DNA from: Epiperipatus broadwayi
Lineage: Eukaryota; Onychophora; Udeonychophora; Euonychophora; Peripatidae
Length of the DNA stretch: 64,000 nt
Assembly (NCBI GenBank): GCA_028023455.1
Contig: JAQFVV010000348.1
Span: forward strand, 124,001-188,000
Direction of reading: 5' to 3'
The notes beneath the pieces were generated by a model that saw only the letters and a list, made by a program, of their open reading frames with translations, searched no databases and was not told the DNA's origin. Position numbers and translations under genes: made by a program. Shown piece after piece: positions 37,301 through 52,300 of this stretch (within the stretch, counting starts at the first letter, position 1; each line of letters starts with the position of its first letter).

Positions 37301-40300
37301 CAGGATATTAAAATATATAATTTAATAATAATATATACAGACTTAAATAATCATATATTTAAGAAATAAATTATTGTTCTGAATAAAAAATGCCATTAAT
37401 TTTTACTGTCTATTATTCTTCATTTTAGGTCATCACTGTTGAAGAAATGCAAAATAATGTGGATATATTAAATAGAATTTCCGAAATTCTTGAAGAGGCC
37501 AAAATTGAAGCAGATGTAAGTAATTTTATATTTTTGATACTATTTGTAATGATTTATTTATGATTATTTTTGTTTTCATTGCAATTATTGGCTTATTCTA
37601 TACTTTTGCTTACTGTGTTTTATTGTTTTTAATCTATCATTATAAATAATTGCAATTATTATTAGATATTTCTGTAATTTAATCATTTTTACAATTTGTA
37701 TTTGTTTTAAATTCTTTTTTCAAAATAGTATAGTATTTTAGAATCTTCTATCAAGTGTTTATCTTTTTTTGCTTAAAGCCATAACAACTTTTATAATTCT
37801 TTTATTATCGATCTAATTTTTTTTTTTTTTTCAAATTCAAATTTTCAGTTTCCAATAAATTTATCATATTTATTGTTTTATTGCATATTTTTCTACTGAT
37901 TACAAGTTCTCATATTTTTTTCTGAGTTTATGCTAATATATCTTTTCAATTATACTTTATACATTTTATTAATGTAATACCCACTTGGTTTGGTACAGAT
38001 TTGCAGACTCTGGAGATCAAGGTCGAAGGATCATAGCCTAGTTCGGTCACTTCCACTGTTCAAACTTATTATGAACTGCACAATAAACTATTTTTAATAA
38101 TTTAATTATCTTTTTTTTTATTGGTCTATTCTTTTTTGCCCCAGCAATTATATTTTTATTTAATTTTTTTTAGCAATTATACATATTTTTAAATTTTATT
38201 TATTTATAATTCATAAAACTTCTTATTTTATTTTCACTAAATTAACATGAATATTAAAAACAGGGATTTGAACTTAGAATTTTTCAATGTTGTGATCACA
38301 CATGTGAAAAAGATAAATGATCCCCAATATACGTATTTTGTTCAGAACCAGCACTCATCTGTCAGGCCAGATCATAATTTCCCATACATATATACAATCA
38401 GTGCTCGGCTTAAATCAAGATAGCACTGCTTGTATATGTGTGTGGGAGATTTTGATCTGGCCAACTGATGAGTGTTGCTTCTGCACAAAATACATATATT
38501 GGGGATCATTTATATTTTTCACATGTGTATCATTGTTTGAGATGGAGTGGAGAATGAATTTATGCTGAAAATCCTAAGTTCAAATATTTCTATTTACTAT
38601 AGTAAACATTCAATACACTGAATGAATAGATTAATTATAAATAATAATTTTTTTTTCTTTCTGTATTTTGACTTATTTTCATGTAGCCATTTCTGAAGTC
38701 CAAATTGATAAAATGAAATTAATGACAAATCCATCTTATACATAAATTTATATAAAATTGAAAAAGTCAAATACTTATATTGTACATTAAAAAGCATTTT
38801 TATATTTAATATATTTAATTTCCAATTTCTCTTTATGCTTAAACACTGAATGATAAATATAAAATTAAATATATTAAATGTAAGAATATAAAATAAAAGG
38901 ACAGGAGAAATTTAAAGCAATATGCTTTTTGTGTTTAATAAAAAAAAATGTTTGATTTTGCTAATTTTGTATAAATTTATATATATAGACTAGATTTTTC
39001 ATTAATTGTATTTTTTGAATTTTGTAAATTTTTGATTATCTTTAAAATGACCATATAAAATTGGCTGAAACACAGGAAAATAATTAACAATTTATGTATG
39101 TTAATTCAGAAAAATAAGATTTAAAAAGACAAAAGTTAGAATAAAAAGTTTTATGGTTTATTTATAAAGGCTGGATTAAATTTCAAAAGATTATTGGATT
39201 TTGGATTTTTAAATTTATGTTTGTTCTCTTTATTTATGGAATATTTTCATTATTGTAATGATTTGTTATTGCTATTTTTAGTTTTAATCACAATGTATTT
39301 TTCAAAATATCACATCAACTGCTTTTTAACTCTAATATTTTAATGGCCCATATTTGTATATTTGAAATTTTTGTAGCACATTTATAAATATTTAAAAAAA
39401 ATTGTTCCATTTTCTATATTAATTTATTAATATATATTTGCTTAATTAGCATACAGAAAAAATATATACAGATTAGACATTAATAAATAATTTTAAAAAT
39501 AATTAATAAAAAATAATAAAATGGTTTTATTGCTTGAAATTTATAAATTTATTTAAATGCACATTGATTACATAAGTAATATTTACTAAAGCTGTAACCT
39601 CAAGAATGTGCGCATAAAAATGTGATAGTAAGGACCTCTACAAGTCTTAACCACAAGCTTAAGAGATTTGAATACTAAAAGTAATAGAACTGAGCTGCAA
39701 TCTATGGACCTTTAGCTCCAGAAAGTGTCATTTTACCATTACACTAAACAATTCAAGAATACTTAACAATAATCAATTAAACTTTTAATTTATCACAATT
39801 AATATTAAAAATATTTAATGGCTTGACTTGATAGTTCATAAAAAGTTTATGTATTGGATGTGTGATCATTGGAATCAATCCTAGAAACACACAATCCAGA
39901 GTCTGATACCCTCTCACTGTGCTATATCACATAAAGCATAAGTAATATGAATCAATAATGCTTTCACAAAAAGAAATGCATTTGCTAAAAAAATTATTTT
40001 TATGGCATACTTTAATAAAATAGGTTAGAAGTTGAACTTATACTATTGGCAGAAATTGCAGTTGACACATGGTGTAAAGACAAATGATATATAAATGAAA
40101 AACATTATATAAGGCAGGAGCAGTTTTCCATTCTAATGCCATCCAGTGACTAAGAAAAAGAATTTTATATACATCGGGTAATCATTGATTATAAAAGCTT
40201 ATGTTAGATGGTATTAGAATGGAAGACTGCTCATACAGCATCCGACCATATTCATTGGTCTTTTCTATAACTTCTCTCAATGCTCAGATATGATTCAAAG

Positions 40301-43300
40301 TCCTAAATTTATCTTTAAATCCATTTTTTTTCTTGGATTAATTTGAATCCATAAAGTTTGGTGTAAATAAGTTGTAATTGTCTTAGTAAAGATCTTTGTT
40401 TAAAACTGATAAAACAGTAGTACGTTTATAATATTTTTAAAATCATCTTTTAAAATATCAATATTATTACTGGCATTCTTTCAATAATCCCGTATAATCA
40501 TTTAGATATTTGGTATATAATTTTTCCAGAAAATTTTATATTTCTTAGTCTATTATTTTCTGGGATTTTTTTCTTTTTCATAGACTTAATTTCACATCTT
40601 ACCTCTATTAAAAATGTGTAGCAATTCAAAAAAATGTAGTAATTGTAGCAATTATTTTGTTTTCTTGTTCTTTATGATTGTATACTTTTTTATAGAATTC
40701 CTCCACACAATTCAAGATGTCATATCTTTTTCAGTAATAAATCCATCTTTTTTAGTTTTTGCAAAATCATTTTTTCCCCAATATCAAGATGTTTTATGCT
40801 TATAAAACTTTTATTTTCTTCTAAAGCTTTCTTTGCCTGTTCTCAATTGTATTTTTTTATGTCATTATTAACTCTTTATTTTATACTATTTTACAAAATT
40901 CAGATTTTCAATTCTTTTTAATGGGTTATTTTTAAATATTTCATATTCAATATTATTGTGATACATTGTTTTGTTTCAATTAAAAGTTTACTGAATTGTT
41001 GCTTTGTTGCAATTCTTAACAGAATATCAGTTGTCTTTTATTAATCTCTGTTAAATATGATCCCTCTTCAATGCCCGTCATTATTTTAAAATGATCAGAA
41101 ATTTCTAATTTATATTCATTGATTTATTTCTGAAGATTAAGAATGTTAATTGATAATATTGTTTTATTAAATAGTTTTTATCTCTAGTTTTGCATTAAGA
41201 TGTTACTAATTGATGAGCACTTATTGTGTTAAATCTTTAAATATTTATTTTATGATAGTTTAAACATAATCCAATTCTGCTATAATATCATTTGAATGTT
41301 TCTATGTCCATTTTCATTTAGCATTGGTCTCAAATATTGTACAATTTTTCATTTTCTGCAATTTTCACAAGTCTACAATATGTAAAAAATGAAAATATGA
41401 ACCTCATGAAAATTCTGTTACATCTATCTAAAATTAAAAAAAAATAATTAAATTTTATATTAAAAATAATCCTTTTTCTTCTCACAATATAAATTTTTAA
41501 ACTTAAAAAGGAAATGTTTTAAATTCAATAATATAAGTTGGAACAATAATAGGTTAAAAAAGTATTACTTTTAATATTAAAAAACCTATTGATTTCGGTA
41601 AATTTTACTTAGATATAATGCGAAATGTGATTTCATATTTTCATTTTTTATATTCTTAATTTATATAAAATATTTTTTATTTAGTAAAATAATAAAAAAA
41701 AGCTTTGAAAAAAAAAGTTGAAGTATTTATAAAATAATATATTAACTTTTACAATTTTATATATAAGTTAATAGAAACTAACGTTTTTGATATTTGTAAT
41801 ACATTTAAGAGTTATTTTAATAAAGTAGTAATCAGTGCATGAATATTAGGTATCATGTATTGAGATTTTTTGACTATACTTGCATGTGTGTAAAATTTAA
41901 AAAATTTTTATAGTTAAAAATTTGAGATAACGTACTATTCAAAGTCAGTATTTTGAAAAATCAAATGCAGATTTACTATATTATGAGGAATATATATATA
42001 TAATCTTTAATTCAATCAGTATTGTAGTTAACATATGTTTCTGCCATAATGATGACTCATATTGAAATATTTTCTTGTAATTCTTTTATAGTCTTTCAGG
42101 TAACAGACATACTTGGGATTTTTTTAAAATTTCTGATGACTGACTTATATAATACTCAGATAGTTATCTAATAGGAATTATCCAATAACATAAAAATACT
42201 TTACAATTTAACATTGATTGTTTTTTCTTGCATTTTAATGTTCCAGAATAATTTAAATAAAAAAAACATTTGATTTTATAAAACAGGACAAACTACTTGT
42301 ATTTTTATATTGGACTATTTTCATCATCTAATATATGTATTGAATGTCTTTAGAAAAATTTAACTTTATTTAAATATTCCAATAGCACATCAAACAGGTT
42401 AGTATATGCACAACATTTCAAGAGGTATTAGTCTTCCCTCTACATTATATATAGTCACACTGGGTTGGCTTATGGGATTTTTTGCCATTGTCATGTGAGC
42501 AGCTTCTTTAAATTTTATTTTTTGTACCACTAATCAGCTTTGCTCTTAGGAAAAAGTGGAGAAATCAGGAGGAACCTCATAGATAAGTATATGAAATTAC
42601 TACAGACTGTTGCCTTTGGCAGGATGGTTTAGTTGGTTAGAGCATTATCTTAAAATTCAAAACTCAAGAATCTAAGGACTCAGGTTTGAATCCCATGCTA
42701 GTACTGTCACTGGTCAGGCCTCTCGAAACATTATGCATATACTAAACTGTTTGATGTGCTATTACTAACAGTTGAAAGTATTTGGAATATTTAAATAGAG
42801 TTAAATTTTTCTAAAGATATTCAATATATATATTAAATAATGGAAATAGTCCAATATAAATATACAACTAGAACACTCTCATCACAAACCTTCAGGAAAA
42901 CACAGAACAAACTACTATCTTCTAAATGGTTTTTTAAAATTTAAAATATAATCATATTGAATAATTAAAATAAAATAAGGAAAAATTTAGAATACAGTTA
43001 CAAATAAGAAAATCTAAAGTAATTTAGAGTAGTAATGTATATTGGACTACATAAATCATCTAGTATTAAACATTGAATATTTTTAGAAAAAAATCAAACC
43101 TGATATAAACTTTCCATTCATTTATTATTAATAGCATACAGGTTACTATTTAACACAATGTTTTGAATGGCATCATTTTCCTTTCTTCTTCAAGTGTTGC
43201 TAGCCTAACCAGTGAAACTACTAGCATGAAAATTGAACTTACATTTATTGAACTTAAGGTAATGCTCTAAGATATTCTTCCAAAGTCAACAGTAAGTAGA

Positions 43301-46300
43301 AATTTCATCATATACTTATCTGCGATGGTCATTCTGATTTTTCCACTGAGTAAGAATAATTAATGGCTTCCAGACATTATCTATTGTCATACTATAACAG
43401 TTACATAAAAATTTCATTATATACCTATCTGTGAGGATCCTGATTTTTCCACTGAGTAAGATTAATTAGTGGCTTTCAGATATTATGTATTATTATACTT
43501 TGTTGACTCATCAAGTTATTCTTCATTGTTATATAAAAAGCTTCAATTTAGTATGATAATACATATTTGAAAGCCATTAGTTAATCTTGCTTTCAGAAAA
43601 AAATGGAGAAATCAGGAAGACTCACATATAAGTAAATGAAATTTCGACTGAGTTGCCTGTGATAGAATAGTTCAATTGGTTGGAGCAGTATCTTAAATTC
43701 AATATTCTAATTGTAAAAGTCTAGATTCAATTCCTATGCTAGTACTGTTACTGGTCAGATAGAAACAACTGAAGTGGAGAATAATACCACTCAAAACATT
43801 GTGTTATATACTAACACGTATGCAATTACTAACAGTTGAATGCATTTAAATAGTTTACATAAAATTTAAACATTCTTTAAAGACATTCAATATTTAATAT
43901 TAGATAAAAGAAATTGTTCAAAGTATAATTACTATCAAAATGCAATCATCACAAACTTTCAGACAAACAACATTTTAAAGAGTGATTATATAAAATGACT
44001 TGTCATTAGTTTTTCAAAAAATTAACTTTACAAATAATTTAGACAAATTAAATAGAAATTCTTACATATGTTATTTGGAAAAAAAAGTAAAACAAAATTA
44101 TTAAATGGCTTTAATGACTAGAAGTTTATAAGAAATTTGAGTACCAGAAATGACATAAGTGCAGTGCAAAGATTTGAATTCCAGAGTTCACTGCTCCATT
44201 ACTGTACTAGACCACACACAATAGCATGGTTTTAATGATTTGTGATTAATCTGTAATGCCCTACATGGTTTGCTCAGTGGTAAAGTATCAGTGTCTACAG
44301 CTAAAAATTCCTGAATTAAAGTTCAACATCTTCATTTCTAATCCTTGATTGTCACATGGTCTCTGTGCACCCATGTATCCAATTACTTTAATCTTTATAA
44401 TAAGGTATCTATTTATATAGCGCTATGTTAATAAATTGTAATTGTAAGTTAGCGATCAGGCTAATGCACATGCGCTTTAAAGATTTAAAACTATACGCTA
44501 ATTTAATCTTTATATTAATTTTAAAAAAATAATTTTTATTATTTTTGTAAGATGTTGTAAATCATTATACTAAACTATTGTGTGCACTTGTATTTCATTA
44601 TTTTAATTAAATTATTTAAGTTACCGTTTTGTATCACTTGGAACCAGAATTCATCAAAGCTAAATTTTTTTTGTTACATGCAACACCTACTTTGAGAGTA
44701 AATCAACTCTACAATTTTTCCTATCTCTATTAAAACTGATTCACCTATTCTTTATATTTAATAAGAGATTGTAATGGATGTTTTAAGCATAATATTACTA
44801 ATATTTTATGAATGCATACATGTCACTGTCAAACATCATATAATTAATTTAGATGTGATAATATAAGGCAATAATTTACCGTTCTTTTATAATACTTTTT
44901 TATATATATAAACAAAAATATCTTGAAAGAGTATTTCACAAAACTTAAGAACTATATTTAATAAGTTAATTTTAAATTTATGGATATGATCAGTATTCAT
45001 TAATTATATTTTTTTAACTCATCAGTAAGCTCTTTTTTCTTAATGATATGCATCAGAAAAAAAAAAAACGGTCTCAGATATTAATGATTAATAGAAATGT
45101 AAATGGATTTCTCACAATCAATCCACTGTTGGAAGAATGATAATACATAATTAATCACAACAATAATTTATTTTTCTTATGTTTGGTAGAATAACATTTT
45201 GGATGTGCTCTTAAATGGAGATAAATTTATTAAACCTTTTGAATTGAGAATTATTAAAAAAATTGCTAGTCAAAACTGGTTTAATAGTTAATAAAATAAG
45301 TTTATTTACATTGAAAACATATAAGATTTTGATTTCAGATTAGTTTAGAATTTTAGCTAATTAAAGATAAATTTTAGTAAAATTATAAATTCAAGCATAA
45401 ATAAAGACATAGGAAAATACAAATGACTATTTGTCTTTTCCAGATGCATATATTTCAAGAATGTGTTGTGGAATGGAAGTTTTAAGTATGTTTAAAAAAG
45501 ATGTATCATAAAAAATTGAATTATTCCATAATATTTATATTTAATAAATGATTAGCAATAATAATTAATATATTTATCTGTAGTGGTTGGTATTAAAGTT
45601 GTGAGTGAAGAAAGTTTGACAGTTGTAAGTCAAACTGTTATTAAAACATGCAAAACTCTCCATATAGTAGTGCCACTCAGTGCAAGCCAGAGTAATCAAT
45701 GGATGCCAGAAGGCTTGTGCATAAAATCTCTATCTAGGGCCTATTCATGCAATATCCCCAGATTAGTTTCTAGCTTGTGTCTTTCATTAGTGAGGAACCT
45801 TAGTTTTGTAGTTAAGTAGAGTTAAAAGGTGGCTGCTGGAGGGTTGCATTAGATCCTAAGATCTAGGTGCAATGCTCTCAGATCCAAGGCTCCTCACTGA
45901 TGAAAGCCACAAGCTAGAAACTAATCTAGGGATATTAGATGAGTAGGCACTAGATAGGAATTTTATGCACAAGCCTTCTGGCATCTAATGATTACCCTGG
46001 CTTCGACTGAGTGGCACTACTATATGGATAGTTTTGTCTGTTTTAATAACAAATCAATATTCAAAAACATTGTTGATTTTATAGACTTGATTTTATGATA
46101 TTGGGATATGTATTTTATTTTGGGAATATGTAGTTTTCAAAGTAAGAAAAAATATTTTAACTATCAAATAATTAATTAATTAAAGAAGTTCTCTTAGGAT
46201 GAATAATTCATTAGTATATGTCTATTTTCCTAGTTATTTAATAGTTTAACATTAACAATTGTGTCTTTTATCATCTGATTATCCATTTATATTTTTATAA

Positions 46301-49300
46301 ATATTAAATCATTCCACACGGTTAAGAAATTCAGCACAGACCTTTGTGAAGGCGGTGCTGAATTTCTTAATCATGTTAGATGATTTAATATTTCTATATT
46401 TATTTCAGTGTTATTTAGATTTTCATATTACATTTTATCTCACATTTAAATTAAAGCATTCTAATACATTTGTAATTCGTTAAAAATATATATTTTAAAA
46501 TTATCATGTTACAATTAATTATTAATACATAATATGTCCATTTTCCCCCTTAAACAGTGAAAAAAGTGGAATTATTATATTTTGATTTATAATTGTCAAA
46601 CTTTCTATACTTATAACTTTGATAATACCCTTCAGATAAATACATTAATGATAATTATTAACCATTTATTAGGCTAGAGATTATTCCTGGCCAGATATAA
46701 ATTTTAAAACTCAGTTAAAGATTAATATATGTTTTTTAACTCAATTTCATCTCTCTTTTTCTATGTGTAATATCTTTTTTAAAGATATAATTAAGATTTC
46801 CATTTCACCACAAATTCTTCATATATATGAATAAAAACATCTGGAAAAAAAAAGGTTTCCAAAATATATTTTTCATGCTAAACCATCTGAAGTGATTGGT
46901 AACAAATTATTAGTGCAGAAAATTTGACATTTATAAATTTAAGTGTACTGGATTTGAACTCAGGCTTTCACATGACCCACTACTCTCAGTGCTATCTCTT
47001 ATTGCTAACCTACCTGATCACAAACATGTTGAAAAGATAAATAATCATCAATATATGTATTTCATGCTAAACCAGCAATCATCAGTTGGTCTAGATTACT
47101 ATCCTCACACATATATACAATCAGTGCTCAGCTGAAGATTGGCTATCTTAATATAAAGCTGAGCACTGATTGTACATATGTGTCAAGATAGTAATCTAGA
47201 CCAACTGATGCTTGCTGGTTTAGCATGAAATATGTATACTGGTGATTTTTTATCTTTTCAACATGTGTGTGATCAGGTGGGTCAGCAATATGAGATGGCA
47301 CTGAGAGTAGTGGGTCGTGTGAAAGTTAGTGTTTGAATCCCATACATATTACACATATAAATGCAGGTTTAAGCCTGTACAATGTATAAATTTAAGTGTA
47401 GTAATTTTGATATTGATAAATAATGAATAAGTGATAATAGTATGTATAAGAAATTGTGACTTGAGTTAACTGATGAATCCTGCTTCAGTACGGAATGCAC
47501 ACACATGGTGTAATTTGGTTTTTCAGATGTCTTTATTCATATGTTTCAAATATGTGTGGAATGGAAAATTTAAATATATGTTTTGAAAAATGGATATGGT
47601 AATGAAAATAAAAATTAGTTATTTATTTTTTATTTTTATGGACACACTTATTTTTTAGAAATAAGTAAAGTATATTAATTTTTCATATTATTATTGTTAA
47701 TTAATATTTTTATTTTTTTATATAATAGAAAATTAATTTAGAAGAAGAGTTATTAGAATTAGAGCGAACTGTCTTCCCATTACTCCAGGAAACTATTGAT
47801 ATGAAAGAACCTTATGACCAACTGTGGTCGAATGTTCACAAATTTCATAATTACTATGAAGTATGGATGGATGGTTAGTAGTATTTCTTTCATGCAATAA
47901 CAATATTTTGAATATCTCATATTATATTTTTAAATTCTTTATTTTTTTAGCACTTATACAAATTTCATAGTAAAAATATATATCTATATATTTTTAAGGT
48001 CCATTTAGTAATTTAGATGCAGAGCTGATTAATGAAACAATTACTGATATGTGGAGAGCTATGTTCAAATTATCAAAAATATTTGCAGACCAAGCCAGTC
48101 CTAGAAGAGTATCTGATAGTCTGAGAAGCAAATTGGATAAGTTTAAAATGCATTTGCCATTATTAAGTATAATTTGCAATCCTGGATTAAGGGATCGTCA
48201 TTGGGAACAGGTTAGTAAAAGCAATCATTTGGTTAATAGTGATAGTCTTTCCTTCTCATCTTAGAGTCATCTTTATAATCATGAACAATCAATGGACATC
48301 AGATTTTAGTACTAAACAGATTTTTATGATTGATTTCTGGCTTATTAGGATCTTCTTGTATTAGGAGGAATCATTTTTGACTCTATCCAATTTTTACTCT
48401 TATTAATTGCAGTTAAAGTTAATGACTTCACATTTTAAAATAATCCTTAAGTTTTAATCCCAATGCAATTTTACTATTAAATTTTATATTAAACTATCAA
48501 ATATACATAAATTAATTGCATGCACCTTTGATCTTTTTAGGAAAGGATTATATTTCAAAACATTTAATGTGCATTTTACAAGATTAATAATCTTTTGATT
48601 CCATGGCCACTCCTATAGAATAGGCATTATGATAGCATCAAATGGATTTTCTATCAAAAAACATATATGCATAATATTAATCCATTTTATATAAAATTGA
48701 TAAAAGATTATTTTTTTAAATAAAATTTATTTACATCATCAAACCAGTTTTTGTTCCTTATAGGAAACTTTTCAAGATGTCTACTCTTAATTATCGCATG
48801 TACAATTTCTTCCCAATATCTTTGAAAAAAATATGATACATTAAAAATAAAATGCATATAAATTAATAAATAAATACAAACATTGTTATTTTTTTATATT
48901 ATAGAATTTACCTTTTTATAAATATTATTTTGAAATATATTTTTAAAGCTTCCAGACACCTAATAATGACGATTTTCCCATCAATTTGCATTGGACTTTC
49001 AACTATGTGGTATATTTATTTAAATTTTTATGAATACATAAAGTCTCAAAACACATTTATTTATGTAATTTTTAATATAGTTATCATATGTATATTCTGT
49101 TTGCAGTTTTTTTTATGACTTGCATATAAAAGATGAACATATCGTTTGATATTTATCTTTTCTTTTAATTGCTGTAATATTTCCTTTATCCCTTTCATTT
49201 GTAGTTTTTCTTGATTAACCTAGATAAATACTATTGCAATGGTTGCATTTATTTTATAAACTATCTTTATTTTTAATATTATGTTTAGCATTACATATTT

Positions 49301-52300
49301 ATTTCTTTAAACATCAGCCATTTTTATACTACTTTTATAACATCTGAGTTTTTTTTCATACACTTTTTTGTATACATCCTTTGAATATAACATTGAAACG
49401 CATTTCTTACCTTTACATGTTTTCATTATTAGTATTCTCAATATTTAAAATTCTTTTAATAATGGTTCTTTTATAATCTATCTTTACATAATTATATACG
49501 ACTTGTAATTTTTGTATATATGATTCACCTATATTTAATGTTAGTCTATGGATTTTATATTCATTGATCAATATCATTTATTTTATAAAGAAAGTAATGT
49601 TTATTATAGATAATTTAAAGCTTGAAAATTGGTTTTTTCTTCCATAATATGTAATAATACAAAATAACATTAACTTTAACCTATATCATCTATAGAAATT
49701 TTATGACTTTTCAATATTATTACATATACATAATGTGTTAACATGAATATTTTTGTAACTATATAGAAGGCAGTTAACTCTCCTCACCATTGGTGTTAAA
49801 TCTACAAGGATACTTTTGCCCTAATCACAAGATAGTCTTTAAGGAAATAAAAGTGGCCATCTTATTTCCAAATTCAAATGTTAATATATGAGCCAATCTT
49901 AAGTGGTTAGAAATAAGAGCACGAATATATAATTCATTTACTTTACATTCATTTCTTATTTTAATAATCTTGTGGCTAAGGTGAGAATATCCTTGCAGAT
50001 TTAACACCAATGTTTAATGGTTCTGGAGAGGAGGATTGATTGCCTTCTATATAGTTAAACACTGCTTGTAAATTTTATTGAGTATTACATGAATATTTTT
50101 ATAAATTAAAAGATCAAATGTTCATCTGGGTTTTCATGTACATTAATACTGGAAAGATGTAATTTATGCAGAAAAATATCAGTAGTAGAATAGTACTGAT
50201 TATTATTGTCACTATTTATGATAGCCAAAATTTCTCATGATGTTTCAATAATTTCTTATTTGTTTTCTTCGGGTCAGTAAAAAAAATTAATTAAGGTACT
50301 GCTGAAATATTGATAAATAATTTTGGATACTATGTGTGGTCACATTATTTTTCAAGACTATTCCATTACTGATTTTTTCTGTATAAACTCAAAAAACATC
50401 TAGCACATATTTATCTGGATAATTTATTTTTTATATCTATTTTCTATAAAAATCTTTGTTTAATATAATTGTACCATCATAGCTCTCATGCCAAAACACA
50501 AATAATTATAATATTAACAAAATTAATTGGTCAACACTATTACTCTCTTCTATTATTATTACCACCTCCACCACCACCACCACTGCCACCACCGCCACTG
50601 CCGCCGCCACCACCACCGCCGCTGCCACCACCACCACCGCTGCCACCACCACCACCGCCGCCACCACCACCACCACCACCACCACCAACATTGTTGTTGT
50701 TGGTGTTGCTGCAGCTACAGTTGCTGCTGCTGTTGCTGCTGCTGCTATTGTTGCTGCTGCCATTGTTGTTGCCACTGCTGCTGCTGTTGTTGTTGCCATT
50801 GCTGCTGCTGTTGTTGTTGTTACTGTTGCTGTTGTTGTGGTTGTTGCTATCATCATCATTATTATTGTTGCTGTTGCTGCTGTGGTTGCAGCTGTGGCAG
50901 TGGCTGCTGTTGCTGTTAGTGGTATTGGTGTTGCTATTATTATTGTTATTGTTGAATCATCATTGTCATTGTTATCATTGTTATTAATATTATCAACAAA
51001 ATAATCAGCATTATTATTATATGTTTATATTCTCTATTATTATTATATTGACTAATAATAATAATGAATAATCAGAAACTCAGTAGTCTAAAGTTAAAGT
51101 GATTTCATTCTTAGTTACAAAGATATATTTTTTTAATATGGCATTTACAAACACCATCTGCTAAAGTCTTGCTAAAAGCTGAGCATTGCTGACCCAATTT
51201 TGTAATCAATTTAACTAAAAGGAATATGGAAGAAGAAGAATAACCCTGGCAAACTATCAACTAGCTTTATACATTGATCCATCCAAAAGTATAACTATCT
51301 CATCTTATGTTAACCTGACATGAAAATAATTGTTAAACTGGAAACTTGGAGTTACAAGAAAAGAATCTAAAATGAAAATAATTGTTAAAATAATTATTAA
51401 CTGGAAATCTGGGGCTATAGAAAGGAAAAGTAGAAAAGCTAAATGGAAAAAATGAGATAAAAATATTAAATTGGAAATATAATGCTACAAAAAAGAGAAA
51501 AAAGCTACTTTTTAATGAAAATAAATAAAAGGAAAAAAGAAAAAGCTAAATAGATAAAAATAGCTATTGAAAAAGCTATAAAAAATCTTGAAGCCCAAAG
51601 ATTGTATAAACTCTTACCTGCAAGATTTATAAGGAAAGAGGACTAAAAAAAATCCATGGTAATATAGGCATACAGTTACATATATAAATATTATTTATAA
51701 GGAAAATAATAGTTGAGAACACTGAATAATTTCTTTTAAATGTATTTGTTGAAGAGATGTTTTTTTCATTAGATTAAAATTGTAAGACCTCCACATTTGC
51801 AAAAGAAAATCAGAAGGTTCAAGTTAAATTTTATTTATTTATTTTTCTTTATTGTGAACTATTTTTTTACGGTTTGATTATTATAAGAGAATAACTTATA
51901 TAGATTAAATGAGTTATTATTTAAGAAAAATAAGAAGGAAATAATAATTACACCATCCATTGCTATATTAGAGTTTATAGGATTTATGTTCTTCATATTC
52001 GGTGACCAAATTACATTCAATTTGCTAATTCCCTCATTCAAATATGTCCAGTAATTTTATCGAGTGCAATTATTTTTCCTGGTCATACAACCCACTTAAT
52101 ATAACTAAACTTGAATACTAGTTAAGGATAGAACCAGCTTTTAATTTATTTGAAAGGCACCAGAATTCTATACAAGAATCCACTGACTTACCTCCACCCC
52201 CCAATTTTATTAGTTACTATTATAAAATTATTTGCTACACCTAGAGGATTGTATTTTCTAATACAGCATTGGCAATGTATTTGATAAAGTAATAATTGTT

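Noticed and set aside
42611-42700. Functional tRNA gene
   Set aside because: Good A and B boxes, but the acceptor stem does not pair and diverged copies exist, as for a SINE head.
50469-50987. Long frames with poly-Pro, poly-Leu, poly-His, poly-Cys, poly-Val or poly-Ala on both strands
   Set aside because: They are translations of the compound trinucleotide tract; several overlapping frames are open only because of the repeat.
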